Positions 47,191-58,091 of a DNA stretch of 64,000 nucleotides are shown here, piece by piece. The DNA is from Yamagishiella unicocca. Lineage: Eukaryota; Chlorophyta; Chlorophyceae; Chlamydomonadales; Volvocaceae. Both the position numbers and the translations under genes were made by a program. The DNA lies in NCBI GenBank assembly GCA_003116995.1, contig BDSL01000008.1, positions 558,001 through 622,000 of the forward strand, in the 5' to 3' direction. Below the pieces are notes generated by a model. The model saw nothing but the letters and a program-made list of their open reading frames with translations, did not search any database and was not told the DNA's origin. Position 1 is the first letter of the stretch. Each line of letters begins with the position of its first letter.

Positions 47191-49501
47191 TTTCTGATTC
47201 GTTGGTTCAGCCGCTGTTGGGCGTAGTCATGTCATCTTGAAAATGCATATCCTACGGAATATCGTTATGAATCAGAGCGCGTTCGTGAAAGGGTTGTGAA
47301 CTAAATAACTTTCCAAGGAACGTGCCAGCTTGAGTGAGGGCTGCAACAACAAAAGGGTCAGTGTTTCGAAGCTACTAATGAATACCGTGCGACTAGCAAG
47401 CATAAGTTCAGCAAGTACGACAAGGGAAACAATGTCAGTACGGTAGACGAGCTTATGTCTCACTCAACTTCGTAGCCTCAAAAAAAGCGTAGCATCGGTA
47501 TGGACAAGCCGCGCTATCCTAACCGCATTTCAGACTATCTTCCGTGAAAAATGTGTAACGCCCAAGGACGGCCAAGGCGAGGTCGGCACTCCATTTCGTT
47601 ACTGAAAATATATACTGTCGTTCCAGAGACTCGTGTCATGCGTTGTAGGGAGAATTTGCTCCGCTCATCCCTGGCTCCGAAGACCTCCAGCTGGCTGCAG
47701 TCGGTGATGCAAATTACAGCGGTCGTGGCATTTATAGAAAATACGAAATGCAACGTAAGTCTCAAGCCCTATGATATTCTTTTCACCAGGGGTCAAAAAA
47801 CGTGTACGTGTTGAACGATTCGAGCCATACCAGCGTGCAGAAACGAAAAAGTCTTCATGTGCTTCGGGGTAACGTGTACTACCTACCCCTCGCCTCCCAC
47901 CCTCAGCCCCTGCCCCACAGCTCCGTCCATCTCAGTTTGGCCCAGGCTTGGCCCTGCAATTGGGGTCCTAGTCTGTGGCAAATGACCAGACAATCCACAC
48001 TGCTCCATACGGGATACTGCGCGTATACCTATTGTCCATAACGTTTATCGCTGCGATAAAGAGGCTTTATGGCTGCTGCTGGCCAACAAGCCAAAAATCT
48101 CGACCAAGCTGACGCTGTGCTTATCGTTGATAAGCAGCTTGATCGGCGGACGGGTCAACCTGGGTCAACAGCCGCGGTGGGCCCTGTCGGGACCGGCTAG
48201 AAAGTAGTTGCCTAATGAGCACGCCGTCCTTCGCGCAACTTTGCGCACGATCAGCCGTAACGTGTTCAAAGATTGTATGTTGCCGTTTCGCGAATAGATT
48301 GCCGTCGCACCCTGTCGCACCCCCGCTGCGACGATCTGCGTCCCTGCTGTCCCCACCTCAATAAGAGCATTCTTGTAACGATTACAACAAGAGCATTCTT
48401 GGCGGTCACGATCAGTGGGGGACGAGGACACACACGCCCGTGGCAGTACCTGAGAAAACTGATAACCGTCCATGGCCCCCCCCGGCTTTAACAGACGCCT
48501 CCGCACTTGTGCGGAACTTGTAACTTGTCAACGATGGCGGACAGCTCGCGACTCAATAGGGCCACGGCCGTCGAAACGGGCCGTGGTGAGCATAACGACG
48601 CGACTGAACGCGTGAGGGCGAGTGCGCGCCATTTCTGCATCGGGTCTGACCTTCGGAGTCGGGAGCTATCATAGCCTAGGCAGCGGGCCGTTATCAAGCT
48701 GAACCCCTAGCTGGCATCGTCCAATAATGAGCAGTTTGTCAGGAAGAAACCTGGCCACCACGACAAGTCGCAGTGTGTGGGCCATTCCATCGCCCCAGTG
48801 CGTCAATGTTGTCATAAGAGTCGTTGACAGTTAGTACAACATAGGGTAACCGTGTGTTTATCCTACGTTGTACTTACAAACGACAATATATGGAACGCTC
48901 ATTTGGTCAGGTTAACGCAAAGAGCCCATCAAACCAAGTCGGTCAGCCCATCATTCGGTGTTTGGCACCCGGATTTAGGGCAGTCAAATCGAGGCTTGCC
49001 GGCCGCACCCGCAAGCAGACAGGGCCGAGTGTCAACGCTAGCCGGCCCCGCTCTCCCAGCATTCACCGCGTCTTCAACGCCAATGTGTGAGGGCCTATCT
49101 GCCGCTAACGGCCCTAAATTTTCCTACAACAGAACCTGCTTAACACTGGAGGAGCTTCCGCCTTCCTGACGCTAATACCGTTGGGGACTTTGTCATCCCT
49201 ATGTCATGCCGATCCCATCCCAGCGTTACGGGTAAGCACCGAGCGAGTTTTGGCGCCACGTCAGTTTGCGCTAAGTGCGTAATGCATGCTGACAGTCCCA
49301 GACAGTGCGGGCAGGCACGACGGCGCACGATGCACGCTGCCGCGTAGTAGCCCACGATATTAGTAACTTCGGTATGATTGCGTTCCCTTGCAGCACCCAC
49401 GCATCTGTTCCATTGCGGCGTCCATTCAGTCCCCTAGGCCGCCTCGTGAGGTCGCGCCCAGCCGTACCCGTACCTGTACCGCAGCCAGCAAAAAAAACAA
49501 C
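47191..49501. other. Spacer between the kinase and MOCOS genes
   Basis: No exon series is seen. Base composition is close to 50% GC in places. A TGTAA on the minus strand near 48874-48878 could end the MOCOS transcript (about 620 bases past its stop). A short inverted repeat, GCTTATCGTTGATAAGC, lies near 48119-48135. Confidence 0.4.
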
Positions 49502-52500
49502 TCAGCTGACCGACGACGGGCCCTGCGACGGCGCGACCCTGTCACCCACTGCCACGACAGCCCTCCGGCCGAACGCCCGCCGCAGCCACTCAACCGAGCC
49601 CGGCAGCGCTGCATCGCCGGCATCGTCTTCGCCCCCGACTGGCGCACCCGCATGTCCACCGTGCTCCACCTCCTCCTCCTCTCCGTCGCCCACGCAATCG
49701 CCCCTGCGGCGGCCCGGCCCGTCATCTCCGGCCCCGGCCTGCCCCAGCAGTAGCGGCGGCGCCGCCGCCGCTTCCGCTGACACTGCCGCCGCTTCCGCAG
49801 TCACTGCCGCCGCCGCCAGTAGCACGCCAAACTGCACTCGGCCGCCGCGGCGGCGGTACTGCGCCAGCGCCACAAGCACCTCCGCGCCGCGACGCGCGCC
49901 GACCCGCGGGTCGACCTGCAGCAGCTCGCAGCGCGGGCACGTGCCTAGCACATCGGCCTGGAGCGGCCCCACACGCACCGCCGCCCAGCCGTCCTCGACA
50001 TACGGCGCAAATCCTGACACCACTAGGTTGGGCCGCAGCCGTGTCAGTAGGTCGTCCTCGCCGCCGCCGCTACTGCTGCTACTGCCGCCGCCATTGTTAC
50101 CGCTATTGCTGCTTCTGTCACCGCTCCCATTGTTACCGCTACGGCTGTTGCTGCTGTCGCCACCGGCAGTGCACCCCGTGGAGGCGGCATGGGACGCCAG
50201 GAGGCGAGCGCGCAGGTCCGCCATGCTGGCCTACGACGACGGAGCGGTTGGTCGTTGCGACGGTTAAGGGGCGGGTATGGTGGTTAAGGAATAAGTTGCA
50301 CCGAAACATAAGCACCCTAGGCAGGCAGTGCAGGGAGCAGGCGGCCGCACCAGGAGGTACACGCGGTCTATCTGGTTATGAACCCGCTGGTTGTGAACCC
50401 GTTGGTTGTGGACCCGGCTGGTTGTGAACCCGGCTGGTTGTGAACCCGGCTGGTTGTGAACCCGGCTGGTTGTGAACCCGGCTGGGCACCAACTCCCCAG
50501 CCCTACATTCCCCAGTCCTCCGACCAAACTTCCCACCTCCACATGCCCTGCTCCTCCCCCTAACCCCCTTTCCTCACCTCCGAAACCAGCAGATATTGCC
50601 CGTCGTTCGCAAACCCAACCGCCGGCCCCACAGCGCCGTCGCCGACTCCGCCGCCACCACCGCCACCCGCCAGTGCGCCGTCGCCATGAGCGGTGCCTTC
50701 GCCTCGGCCCCCACCTCCACCTCCGCCGCCATCACCGTCGCCGTCGCCGTCGACATCAGCAGCAGCCGGCGGCTGACGCCCGTGAACCTTCGCCGCCGCG
50801 GCAGCAGCGCCCTGACCCGCGGGTCGGCGCACCTTGCGCGCGCCGGCGCGCTGCTGCACGATGCGGCACGGCGCCCCGAGCACGCGGGCGCACCACTCGC
50901 GCACCCGGGTCTCCCCCAGGGAGTCATGGCACACGTCCACCTGTTGCACAAACATGGTCCCGGGTGGTTTCGGAGCCGGTTGGAAGGCAGGCCTCAGCGC
51001 AGGTCTACAACGGGCTAACAGCGAGCATAGATCGGTGCAGATCGGCGCGGATCGGCGCGCCGGCGCTACCTTCCCCGGACTGAATCAATAACCTCCGCTG
51101 ATAGTACCCCCCCTGCCGTTTAGCCCTCGGTTTGTCGGCCGTGGATTCACGGATTCTCTTATAACCCCCCCCTGCCGTACCCGGGGGACCCCACTCACCA
51201 AGTCCGTGCACACCGTGTCGCCGCACACCTGGACCCGCTCCAACATAAGCCCCGCGTCCAAGCGTACGGCAACCGGATGTGGCAAAACGCCCGTCGCTGC
51301 CGTGGCCGCCGCGCCAGCACCGCCGGCCGCAGCTCCGGGTCGTTTCGCAGCGGCTAGCGGCGGCGGCGGCGGCACCGCCGCGGCGGCGGTGGATGCGGCT
51401 TCGTCGCGGCGGCGGAACAGGCCGGGGATGGCCAGTTCCAGGGGCGCCACCCCGGCGGCGGCGGGGGCGACAATGGTGAGCGTCCCACGGGTCAGGTCGA
51501 CGACAGGGCGAATGAGCGCCATGCGGGGACACTGTTTCAGCGTCAGCACCTTGCCTGCGGAGGGGTGGTGGCCGCGGCGGCAGGAACTGACAACCCACAC
51601 CCACACTCGTGCGGTTTCAGCATTCATACGGCATGTGGGTCATAGCCCCCATTCATACGGTTGGCATGTGGGTCATAGCCCCCATTCATACGGTTGGCAT
51701 GTGGGTCATAGCCCCCATTCATACGGTTGGCATGTGGGTCATAGCCCCCATTCATACGGTTGGCATGTGGGTCATAGCCCCCATTCATACGGTTGGCATG
51801 TGGGTCATAGCCCCCATTCATACGGTTGGCATGTGGGTCATAGCCCCCATAGTGGGTTCCACATCCTCAGCCACCCCATACCCTCACGCTGCCCTGCCGC
51901 GCCTGCAGCAGGAGCCGCAACCTCCTCCTCAGCTACCCACACCCACCCGCGCCTGGGGGCCCGCTACGGACCGCCGCCGCCCTCCTGCGCCCGTGTCGTA
52001 CGTACGAACTCACCGTTGTCGTCCACCAGCGCCCACTCCCGGTCGTACAGCAGACCCGTGGGTCCGACCGGCCACGCCGCCACCACCTGCGCCGCGCACG
52101 ACTTGACGGGGTACACAAGTATGCCGCTGAGTCGACCCACGCCCGCGCCGCCGCCGCCGCCGCCCCGGTCGCCATCGCCGCCGGCCGCACCTGGCCCCAC
52201 GGCCAGCGGCGTTCCGCCGCGGCCACCACCGCCGCTGTTGCTGCCGCCATTACCGCAGCTGCTGCCGCCGCCACCGCCGCCGCCGCCACCGCCGCAGGGA
52301 TCCTGTTCTGGAAGCCGTGTAGCCCGCGCTGGCAGCGCCAGCTGTGACGGCAGCGGAGGGCAGGGTGACTCCCGCTGCTGTACGAAACCCGCCGCCGCCG
52401 CCGTCGGCGCCGCCACCCCTCGTTCCGGTGATACCAAACGCCTCTTCTCCTTTGCTTCTGTCCCTCGTCGCTGCGCCACGCCACATGCCTCCTCGCCCTC

Positions 52501-55500
52501 ATCCTGCCTACCCTGCGGCACCACCGCCGCCGTCGGCGCCGCCACCGTCGGGCCGCTCCCTTCCGCTTCTCCTCCGCCCCCGTCGTCCACAAAATACCGC
52601 CTGACCAGTTCCAGAAGTGCGTAGGCGTCCGCGAAGTTGCTGACAGCCCCCAGCGACACTCGCACCGCGCCCGTGGGCCTCCCATCCACCAGATCATGGT
52701 CGTCCCAACACACGTGCCCGGCACTGCGGTATGAGGGCAGCGAGATACGGTGACCGATGAAACAGCGAGGTACGGTGACCGATGAAACAGCGAGGTACGG
52801 TGACCGATGAAATGACAAAGGTGGAGGGGCATTGATAGGTTGCGGGCAGGCAGGCGGGTTCGGTTGGCAGAGCGGGTTGCTGCGAGGGAATGAAGGGAGG
52901 CGAGGAGGGCGATGCAGGGCTGCGAAGGAGCGAGGTCGGATGCTCCGGCGAGGAGCGCTGCGGTTGAATGAAGGACGGATGTGGGGTGGATTGAGTGGCA
53001 GCCGGAAATGTGCGGTGGCCGTAAGAGACGCAAAAGCGGAAGAAGGAGGCGGATGGGGGCCCCAGGGGTAGGAGGGACTCGCTGGGCTCGCCGCACCCGT
53101 CAGCTCCTCTTCCCTCCCGCAGCCGCACCCGTGGTGTCGGATTAGGTCATCGGCCCCGAGCCCCAGCCACTCCATGCACGCTCCCGGGTTGCAGAAGCAG
53201 CCGGTGCGCAGGTGCAGCCCGTGCATTGCGGCCAGGCGAGCGACCTCCGAGTAGCCCACCCAGGCGCCGTCGGGTCGGAGCAGGTTGAAGGACAGCGTGG
53301 GGCCGTGGTCGGCCGCGGCAGGGTCGGGCTCGAACCGGGGACTCGCCGGAGCTGAGGCCGCGGCGGCGGCCGCGCCGGCGGGCCACCTGCCGTACAGGAC
53401 GCAAGCCGGCGCGCCGTTCGCGTGTCGCAGCGTCGCCAGGCGGCGCGCCAACCAGCGCGCCAGGCAGAGGCTGTGGCGGTGCACCGCGCAGGAGCCGCCC
53501 AGTCGGTGGAGGAAGGCGAAGCCGTGGCGGGCGGCGGCGATGGAGGTGAAGGGCGGGGTGCCATCCTCCAGGCCGGCGGGGCCGGGCCGCCTTCGGGGGT
53601 TAAGTGAGTAGGGTAGGGTAGGGTAGGGTAGAGACGCGTGTTGGTCATACGAAGCGAAAATGCATCCCCCCGCTTCTGATCGCGGACCGGACCGGCCCGA
53701 CGGCCCAACCCCTCACACACTGCGCCCACACCGTGCCCAGCGCCCCCCCCATCCCGCCCCGCCACCGCAACCTCCACGGTGCCGTACCGCACCCTCTTCC
53801 CTCGCGCCCTCTCGCGCCCTCCCCCAGCCCAGGCGCACCTGACGTAGTACGGCCGGTCCGCCACCGCAACCTCCACAGTGCCGCCCCCGAAGTACGACTT
53901 GCCCGCCGCCAGCAGCGCCAGCGCCTCCTTCCGCGCCACAAGTGCACCCAGGCCCGTGGGGTGCCCGAAGATCTTATAGTACGACAGTACGACAAAGTCG
54001 GCGGGAACGGCGGAGAGGTCCGGCGGCGCCGTCGAGCAGGCCTTGGCCGCATCCAGCAGCACCAGCCATCGGCCCCCGCTTCCGCCGCCGCTGCCCTCCC
54101 CATCGCTATGCTCCACCGCCCCCGCCGCCGGCGCCGCCGCCGGCGCCGACGACGATGACGACGACGATGACGTCGCCGCCTCTGCGACGCCATGGCGTTG
54201 CACGTGCCGTACAGCGTCTCCCAGCGGCTCTCGGTCGCCCGTGAAATTGCACTCGGCGGGAAGAGCAAGCAGGTGCCAGGGGCCGACAGCCGGAGCGGCG
54301 GCAGCGGCGGCCGGTGCCGCTCGCACCGCCCCGACCGGCGACCCCACCGCCACGACCTCTCCAAGAGTCCGGTCGCCTAGAGCACCCGCTAAGGTCCTGA
54401 ACGCGCTGTCCGCCACCTGCTGCGGCTGCTGCTGCTGCTGCTGCTGCTGCTTCCCCGCCAGCTCCACCAGCTGCACCGCCGCGCCCGCAGCTATGGCCGG
54501 CCCCCTCATGCCCAGCACGCTGTTGTGTACGGCAGCGGGGTGCGCCAGGCGGCTGGCGCCCGGGCTCCAGGGGAAGCACTCAGCCACCTGAGCGGAGGGA
54601 AGAGGGTGCGGTACGGCAGAGGGGCGGGCGGTGAGAAAGGAAGGGTGGGGACCTCGCGCTACGCGAGGCGGGTGCGAGCACGCAACGTGCGAGGATGCAC
54701 CGTGTGTGACGATACACCGTGTGTACCCGTGTGTGATGCCCGGTGGCAGGGGTGGTGATGTGGGTCGCAATGGTGGGTGCGGCGGGAGCCACAAGACAGC
54801 GAGCCCCGGCTGTCAGACACGCCCCTCCCTCCTCCGGCAACCCCACCCCCTCTCCACCCACCTCACCCCATCCCCTCTCCACCCTACCCCACCTTTCCCC
54901 ACCCCCTCTCCACCCACACCCTTGCCGCCGCCCGCACATGCCAGCCAGCCACACTGGCTACCTCACCCACCCGCCCTCACTGAACCGCCCGCAGGAGTGT
55001 GTTTTCCGGCGTGTTCCGCTTCTGGCGGCTGTTCCCCACCCGCGCGCGCCCTTCCCCCCCCATCCCCGCTGCTGGGCTGTCGTACAGCCAACTGAACGGA
55101 GAACCCACCATTTTGAGCGCGGCGGTGGCCCCGCTGGTGATCACCACGTCGTACTGCCGCCCGTCAGCGTTGAGCAGGGCCAGCGTGTCCCGCCGCAGCG
55201 CCGCCAGCGCATCGGAGGATGGGGAGGCGGCGGCGCTGCCGGGGGGAGAGAGAGGGGCCACGGCGGGGGGGGGAGGAGGAGGGGCGTACATAGCTGGGTG
55301 GGGTTTTAGGCAGGGAAGGAGCGATCGCAGCGTGTGTGTTCGTCAAATGTAGAGCATCGATGGCAGCGAGCTGGGTGAGCTGGTGGGGGGAGCGTGGGGG
55401 AGAACTAGAGGCCGTCTGATTCCGGAGATCCGGACCCCTTGGCACCTGCCTGTGAGGATTGCAGAGGAGCTGACCCATAAGCTCGTCGGCGCAGGCCTGT

Positions 55501-55919
55501 ACCTGGCACTCTGAGTAGAGACCTGCGCCTGCGTAGTCCAGGTACACCTGCCCGTTCAGCCGTCGGAATTCCTCGCGTCGAATCCGCTCAAGCTGGCCCC
55601 CGTAGCCGTAAGCATCGCCAAAGCAGCTAATAAACGCATCCTTCTCGAGGGCAAAGTCCAAGGGCCTGTTTAAAAGCCCTTGCAAGCCACCGCTCGGCAC
55701 ATCGTCGAGGCCAGGGCCGTCCGCCGTTGACCCACGTGTCCCTAGAGCTTCCAAATCAACCTGTTTTTGGCAATTGGTGTTCGCCTCCAAGATGCCCAGG
55801 GGTGCGGATTCGTCTTTGTGTGACGCCCGGGCGCAATTTTCCGAGCCGTCGTCAGCAAACGTCCGCGCTGGCAGCGAGCCCACGGCGCCATACAGAAGAC
55901 GCTGTAATGCCCCCAACAT
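49502..55919 (-). CDS. MOCOS: Molybdenum cofactor sulfurase
   Basis: Eight exons join in frame to 1321 residues: 55919-55450, 55235-55109, 54587-53839, 53590-53129, 52723-52014, 51554-51199, 50940-50578, 50230-49502. The enzyme moves sulfur from cysteine to the Mo cofactor of xanthine dehydrogenase and aldehyde oxidase. The N-terminal NifS-like domain shows GQVYLDYAGAGLYS, NPHS, TSGATAALK, AECFPW, the PLP lysine in LSYYKIFGHPTGLGALV and the active-site cysteine region LRTGCFCNPGACMEWLG, then DLVDGRPTGAVRVSLG. The C-terminal MOSC part shows ILVYPVKSC, YDREWALVDDNG, LTLKQCPRMALIRP, VGFANDGQYLLVSE and LRPNLVVSG...CPRCELLQVDP. The protein is longer than plant ABA3 (about 820) because of Ala-, Gly-, Ser- and Gln-rich insertions. 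The first intron begins with GC, not GT. Confidence 0.94.
50389..50484 (-). repeat. 16-bp tandem repeat in the last MOCOS intron
   Basis: About six copies of GGTTGTGAACCCGGCT, the first ones diverged, lie in the intron between exons 50940-50578 and 50230-49502. Confidence 0.85.
51622..51848 (-). repeat. 33-bp minisatellite in a MOCOS intron
   Basis: Six exact-looking copies of a 33-base unit (core CATACGGTTGGCATGTGGGT) follow one copy shortened to 29 bases. It lies in the intron between exons 52723-52014 and 51554-51199. The unit is 11 codons long, so open frames cross it without being genes. Confidence 0.95.
52739..52811 (-). repeat. 25-bp tandem repeat in a MOCOS intron
   Basis: Three copies of a 25-base unit (core GGTACGGTGACCGATGAAAC) lie just upstream (in gene sense) of exon 52723-52014. 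Confidence 0.85.
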
Positions 55920-57240
55920 GTTCGTTGCAAAGCGGCTTTTTCAGGTATCGCACACAGCCACGTGGTTGCTCAACCTACGCTGCACGAACGGCATGGCGCG
56001 CAACGAAGCGCACTATTGACGTCATGTTTTGCCACATCACAAGTTGGTAAGGTCAATCCTATTTATAACTGAAATTATCCCAGCTGCCCTGCATGCGACG
56101 CTGCACGCTCGGCCGTACTGCAGATGACGCGTCGCCAAGCCACGCGGTGGGCTCGCTCCTGCTCGCTGTCGCAACAGCTAAGCTAACAACGCACGCTGAC
56201 CGCACATGCGAAGAAACGTATGATAACAAGTTTATATAGGTTTCAATCCTGCCCTTTTTCCTGGGGCGCCCCCATTGCCCTACAGGCGATGCTCCGCTCT
56301 CGGGCGTACGACAGAGGTGCGGGTAAAAACAAGAGGTACGCCAGGCAGAGCCTGGCAGCGCGATGAGCTCGCTGCCGTCCATATCCCAGAAACCAACCTG
56401 GGAGGCTGGCCGCCTTTGGAGGACAAATGTGCTGTCGTGGCCTCCCTCTTATGCGTCCGCGCCTGCGTCGTTTTCATACGTAGGCATACACGGGTACAGC
56501 AGTGAAACCGCAGAACAGAGGGAAGAAACGCTGTTCAGCCAGCAGCACAGTGCTCATCGCTTAATTTATTTGTGTCCCCTGCAGTCCCTCGAAACCCGAC
56601 AGGCGAAACGTCCGCTCCCGTCGAGCTGAGGCCTTTTCCTTAGCGCCGAACAGCACCAAATGAAGGCTATGCGGCCGGCGAGCCGTCGAAGTAAATGCCT
56701 TACAGGTGCCGGTACTGTTGCGAAGTTTCGTCATGTTTCAATACCCTTTCCGGCGGTACGTGGGTAGTGGCGTGCAGGAGATCTGCCACGTCCCACAACT
56801 CTACATTCCGGCACTTCCCGTCGTCGCCTTCAAACGCACGTACCAAAAACATAGCTGGCGACTGTACGGAACGAACCACTCGAACCAACAGCCCTGTACA
56901 ACAGCTGCGCCCGTAACCCAGTATCCTCCTCCTCCTCCACCGCCATAGACTTAGTACGACTGGCACACAACCGGCCGCTGCGAAACCCACCATCCCGCCT
57001 TCGTTGACCCACAAGCTCCCGCACTCTCCCACCCACACTGACTTGCTCTCTCCTCCACCTACACCACACCGGCGCCAACGCCCTACCTCACTCCCCTTCC
57101 CTCCTACCGTCCTTACACCCACATCTGGGGCCCCCATCGTCACCGCCCTTGGTTTGTCGGCCGTGGATTTGCGGATACTCTTTCACACTCCCACCACCTC
57201 GCCTGCCGCACCCCCTGTGTATATATACGCGTATGCCTGA
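55920..57240. other. Spacer without a recognisable gene
   Basis: It holds the MOCOS 5' flank and a family B/D dispersed repeat at 57125-57195. I see no exon with a convincing product; the open frames at 56.2-57.1 kb overlap on both strands. Confidence 0.4.
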
Positions 57241-57514
57241 CCGCTGTCGTAGGCACTTAAGCGCTCTGTTGCGCTGCTTCAGGAGAAGGGCTGGGATGTC
57301 ACGGTGGATCGCATCGTTCCCGAGCCCTCTGCGGCAGCTGTAATGGCCCTGTCGCTTAAAATGGCCAAGTAAGGTTGGCGAGTACGTAGCATGCTTTGAT
57401 CTCGGAGGCGGGACCTTCGACGCGACGGTCATGTCCGCGACGTCGAAAAGGATAATCGACGTCAAGCACACCGAGGGTGACCCCTTCCTCGGTGGACAGG
57501 ACTTCGACTTCGCC
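57241..57514 (+). pseudogene. HSP70 fragment, left arm
   Basis: On the plus strand the arm reads DRIVPEPSAAAVMALSLKMA, then a stop caused by an extra 4 bases (AAG-TAAG-GTTGG), then in another frame VACFDLGGGTFDATVMSATS and HTEGDPFLGGQDFD. FDLGGGTFD is the phosphate-2 motif of the HSP70 ATPase domain, and EPSAAA corresponds to the usual NEPTAAA. There is no ATG-led intact frame and no substrate-binding domain. It is a nonfunctional piece as a protein; the exon-like blocks are joined with almost no intron left, suggesting a processed copy. Confidence 0.85.
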
Positions 57515-57533
57515 TACGTGCAATTTCTACTAT

Positions 57534-57807
57534 GGCGAAGTCGAAGTCCTGTCCACCGAGGAAGGGGTCACCTACCCTCGGTGTGCTTGACGTCGATTAT
57601 CCTTTTCGACGTCGCGGACATGACCGTCGCGTCGAAGGTCCCGCCTCCGAGATCAAAGCATGCTAAGTACTCGCCAACCTTGGCCATTTTAAGCGACAGG
57701 GCCATTACAGCTGCCGCAGAGGGCTCGGGGACGATGCGATCCACCGTGGCATCCCAGCCCTTCTCCTGAAGCAGCGCAACAGAGCGCTTAAGTGCCTACG
57801 ACAGCGG
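57534..57807 (-). pseudogene. HSP70 fragment, right arm
   Basis: On the minus strand this gives the same HSP70 segment. Here the AAG-GTTGGC junction is seamless, so the frame runs through DRIVPEPSAAAVMALSLKMA into VGEYLACFDLGGGTFDATVM and DVKHTEG. It is then broken by an extra 4 bases (GAGG-GTAG-GTGACC) that bring a stop. The two arms thus carry complementary lesions. It is truncated at both ends relative to a roughly 650-residue HSP70. Confidence 0.85.
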
Positions 57808-58091
57808 TATATATATATGGAGGGACAGCTGCAGCAGGGTAGGTGTACGACGGCTCAGCCTCGAGTGGCGTGTTAGTCGCCTCGGCAACCGCCGTCGACA
57901 TGCCGTCCAGCAGGCATTTCCCCTTCCCCCCAAAATACACTGCTCCCGCATGCGCCCACAAAATCGGTGTCCGACGACCATGCGCCAACTATCCTGTCCC
58001 TTGTCGCGTAAACGGTTCTTATGCCCCCCCCCAAAAAACCAAATTACACACTCGGTCCTCCGCACACGACGCACACTCGAGCGAGTCCCAC

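Larger units (their letters stand above)
57241..57807. repeat. Near-perfect 2 x 274-bp palindrome with a 19-base loop, made of HSP70 sequence
   Basis: The left arm 57241-57514 and right arm 57534-57807 are reverse complements along their whole length, separated by 57515-57533. I count three substitutions and two 4-base insertions, one in each arm, so arm lengths stay equal. Identity breaks sharply at both outer ends; the outer flanks share only a TATATA tract. Transcribed from either side, the RNA would fold into a hairpin of about 270 base pairs. The arms derive from an HSP70-type gene (see the separate entries). It is either a recent inverted duplication or a hairpin-RNA locus. Confidence 0.95.

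Noticed and set aside
51206..52624. 472-codon plus-strand frame
   Set aside because: It is antisense to MOCOS exons and crosses the 33-bp minisatellite; the minus strand carries the conserved protein.
53605..53637. GGGTAGGGTAGGGTA tract taken for a telomere-like repeat
   Set aside because: Only a few 6-base units in a MOCOS intron, and the unit is not the algal telomere repeat.
53142..54794. 550-codon minus-strand frame running past the ends of the MOCOS exon 54587-53839
   Set aside because: The upstream and downstream parts lie in introns; conserved MOCOS motifs and phases support splicing at 54587 and 53839.
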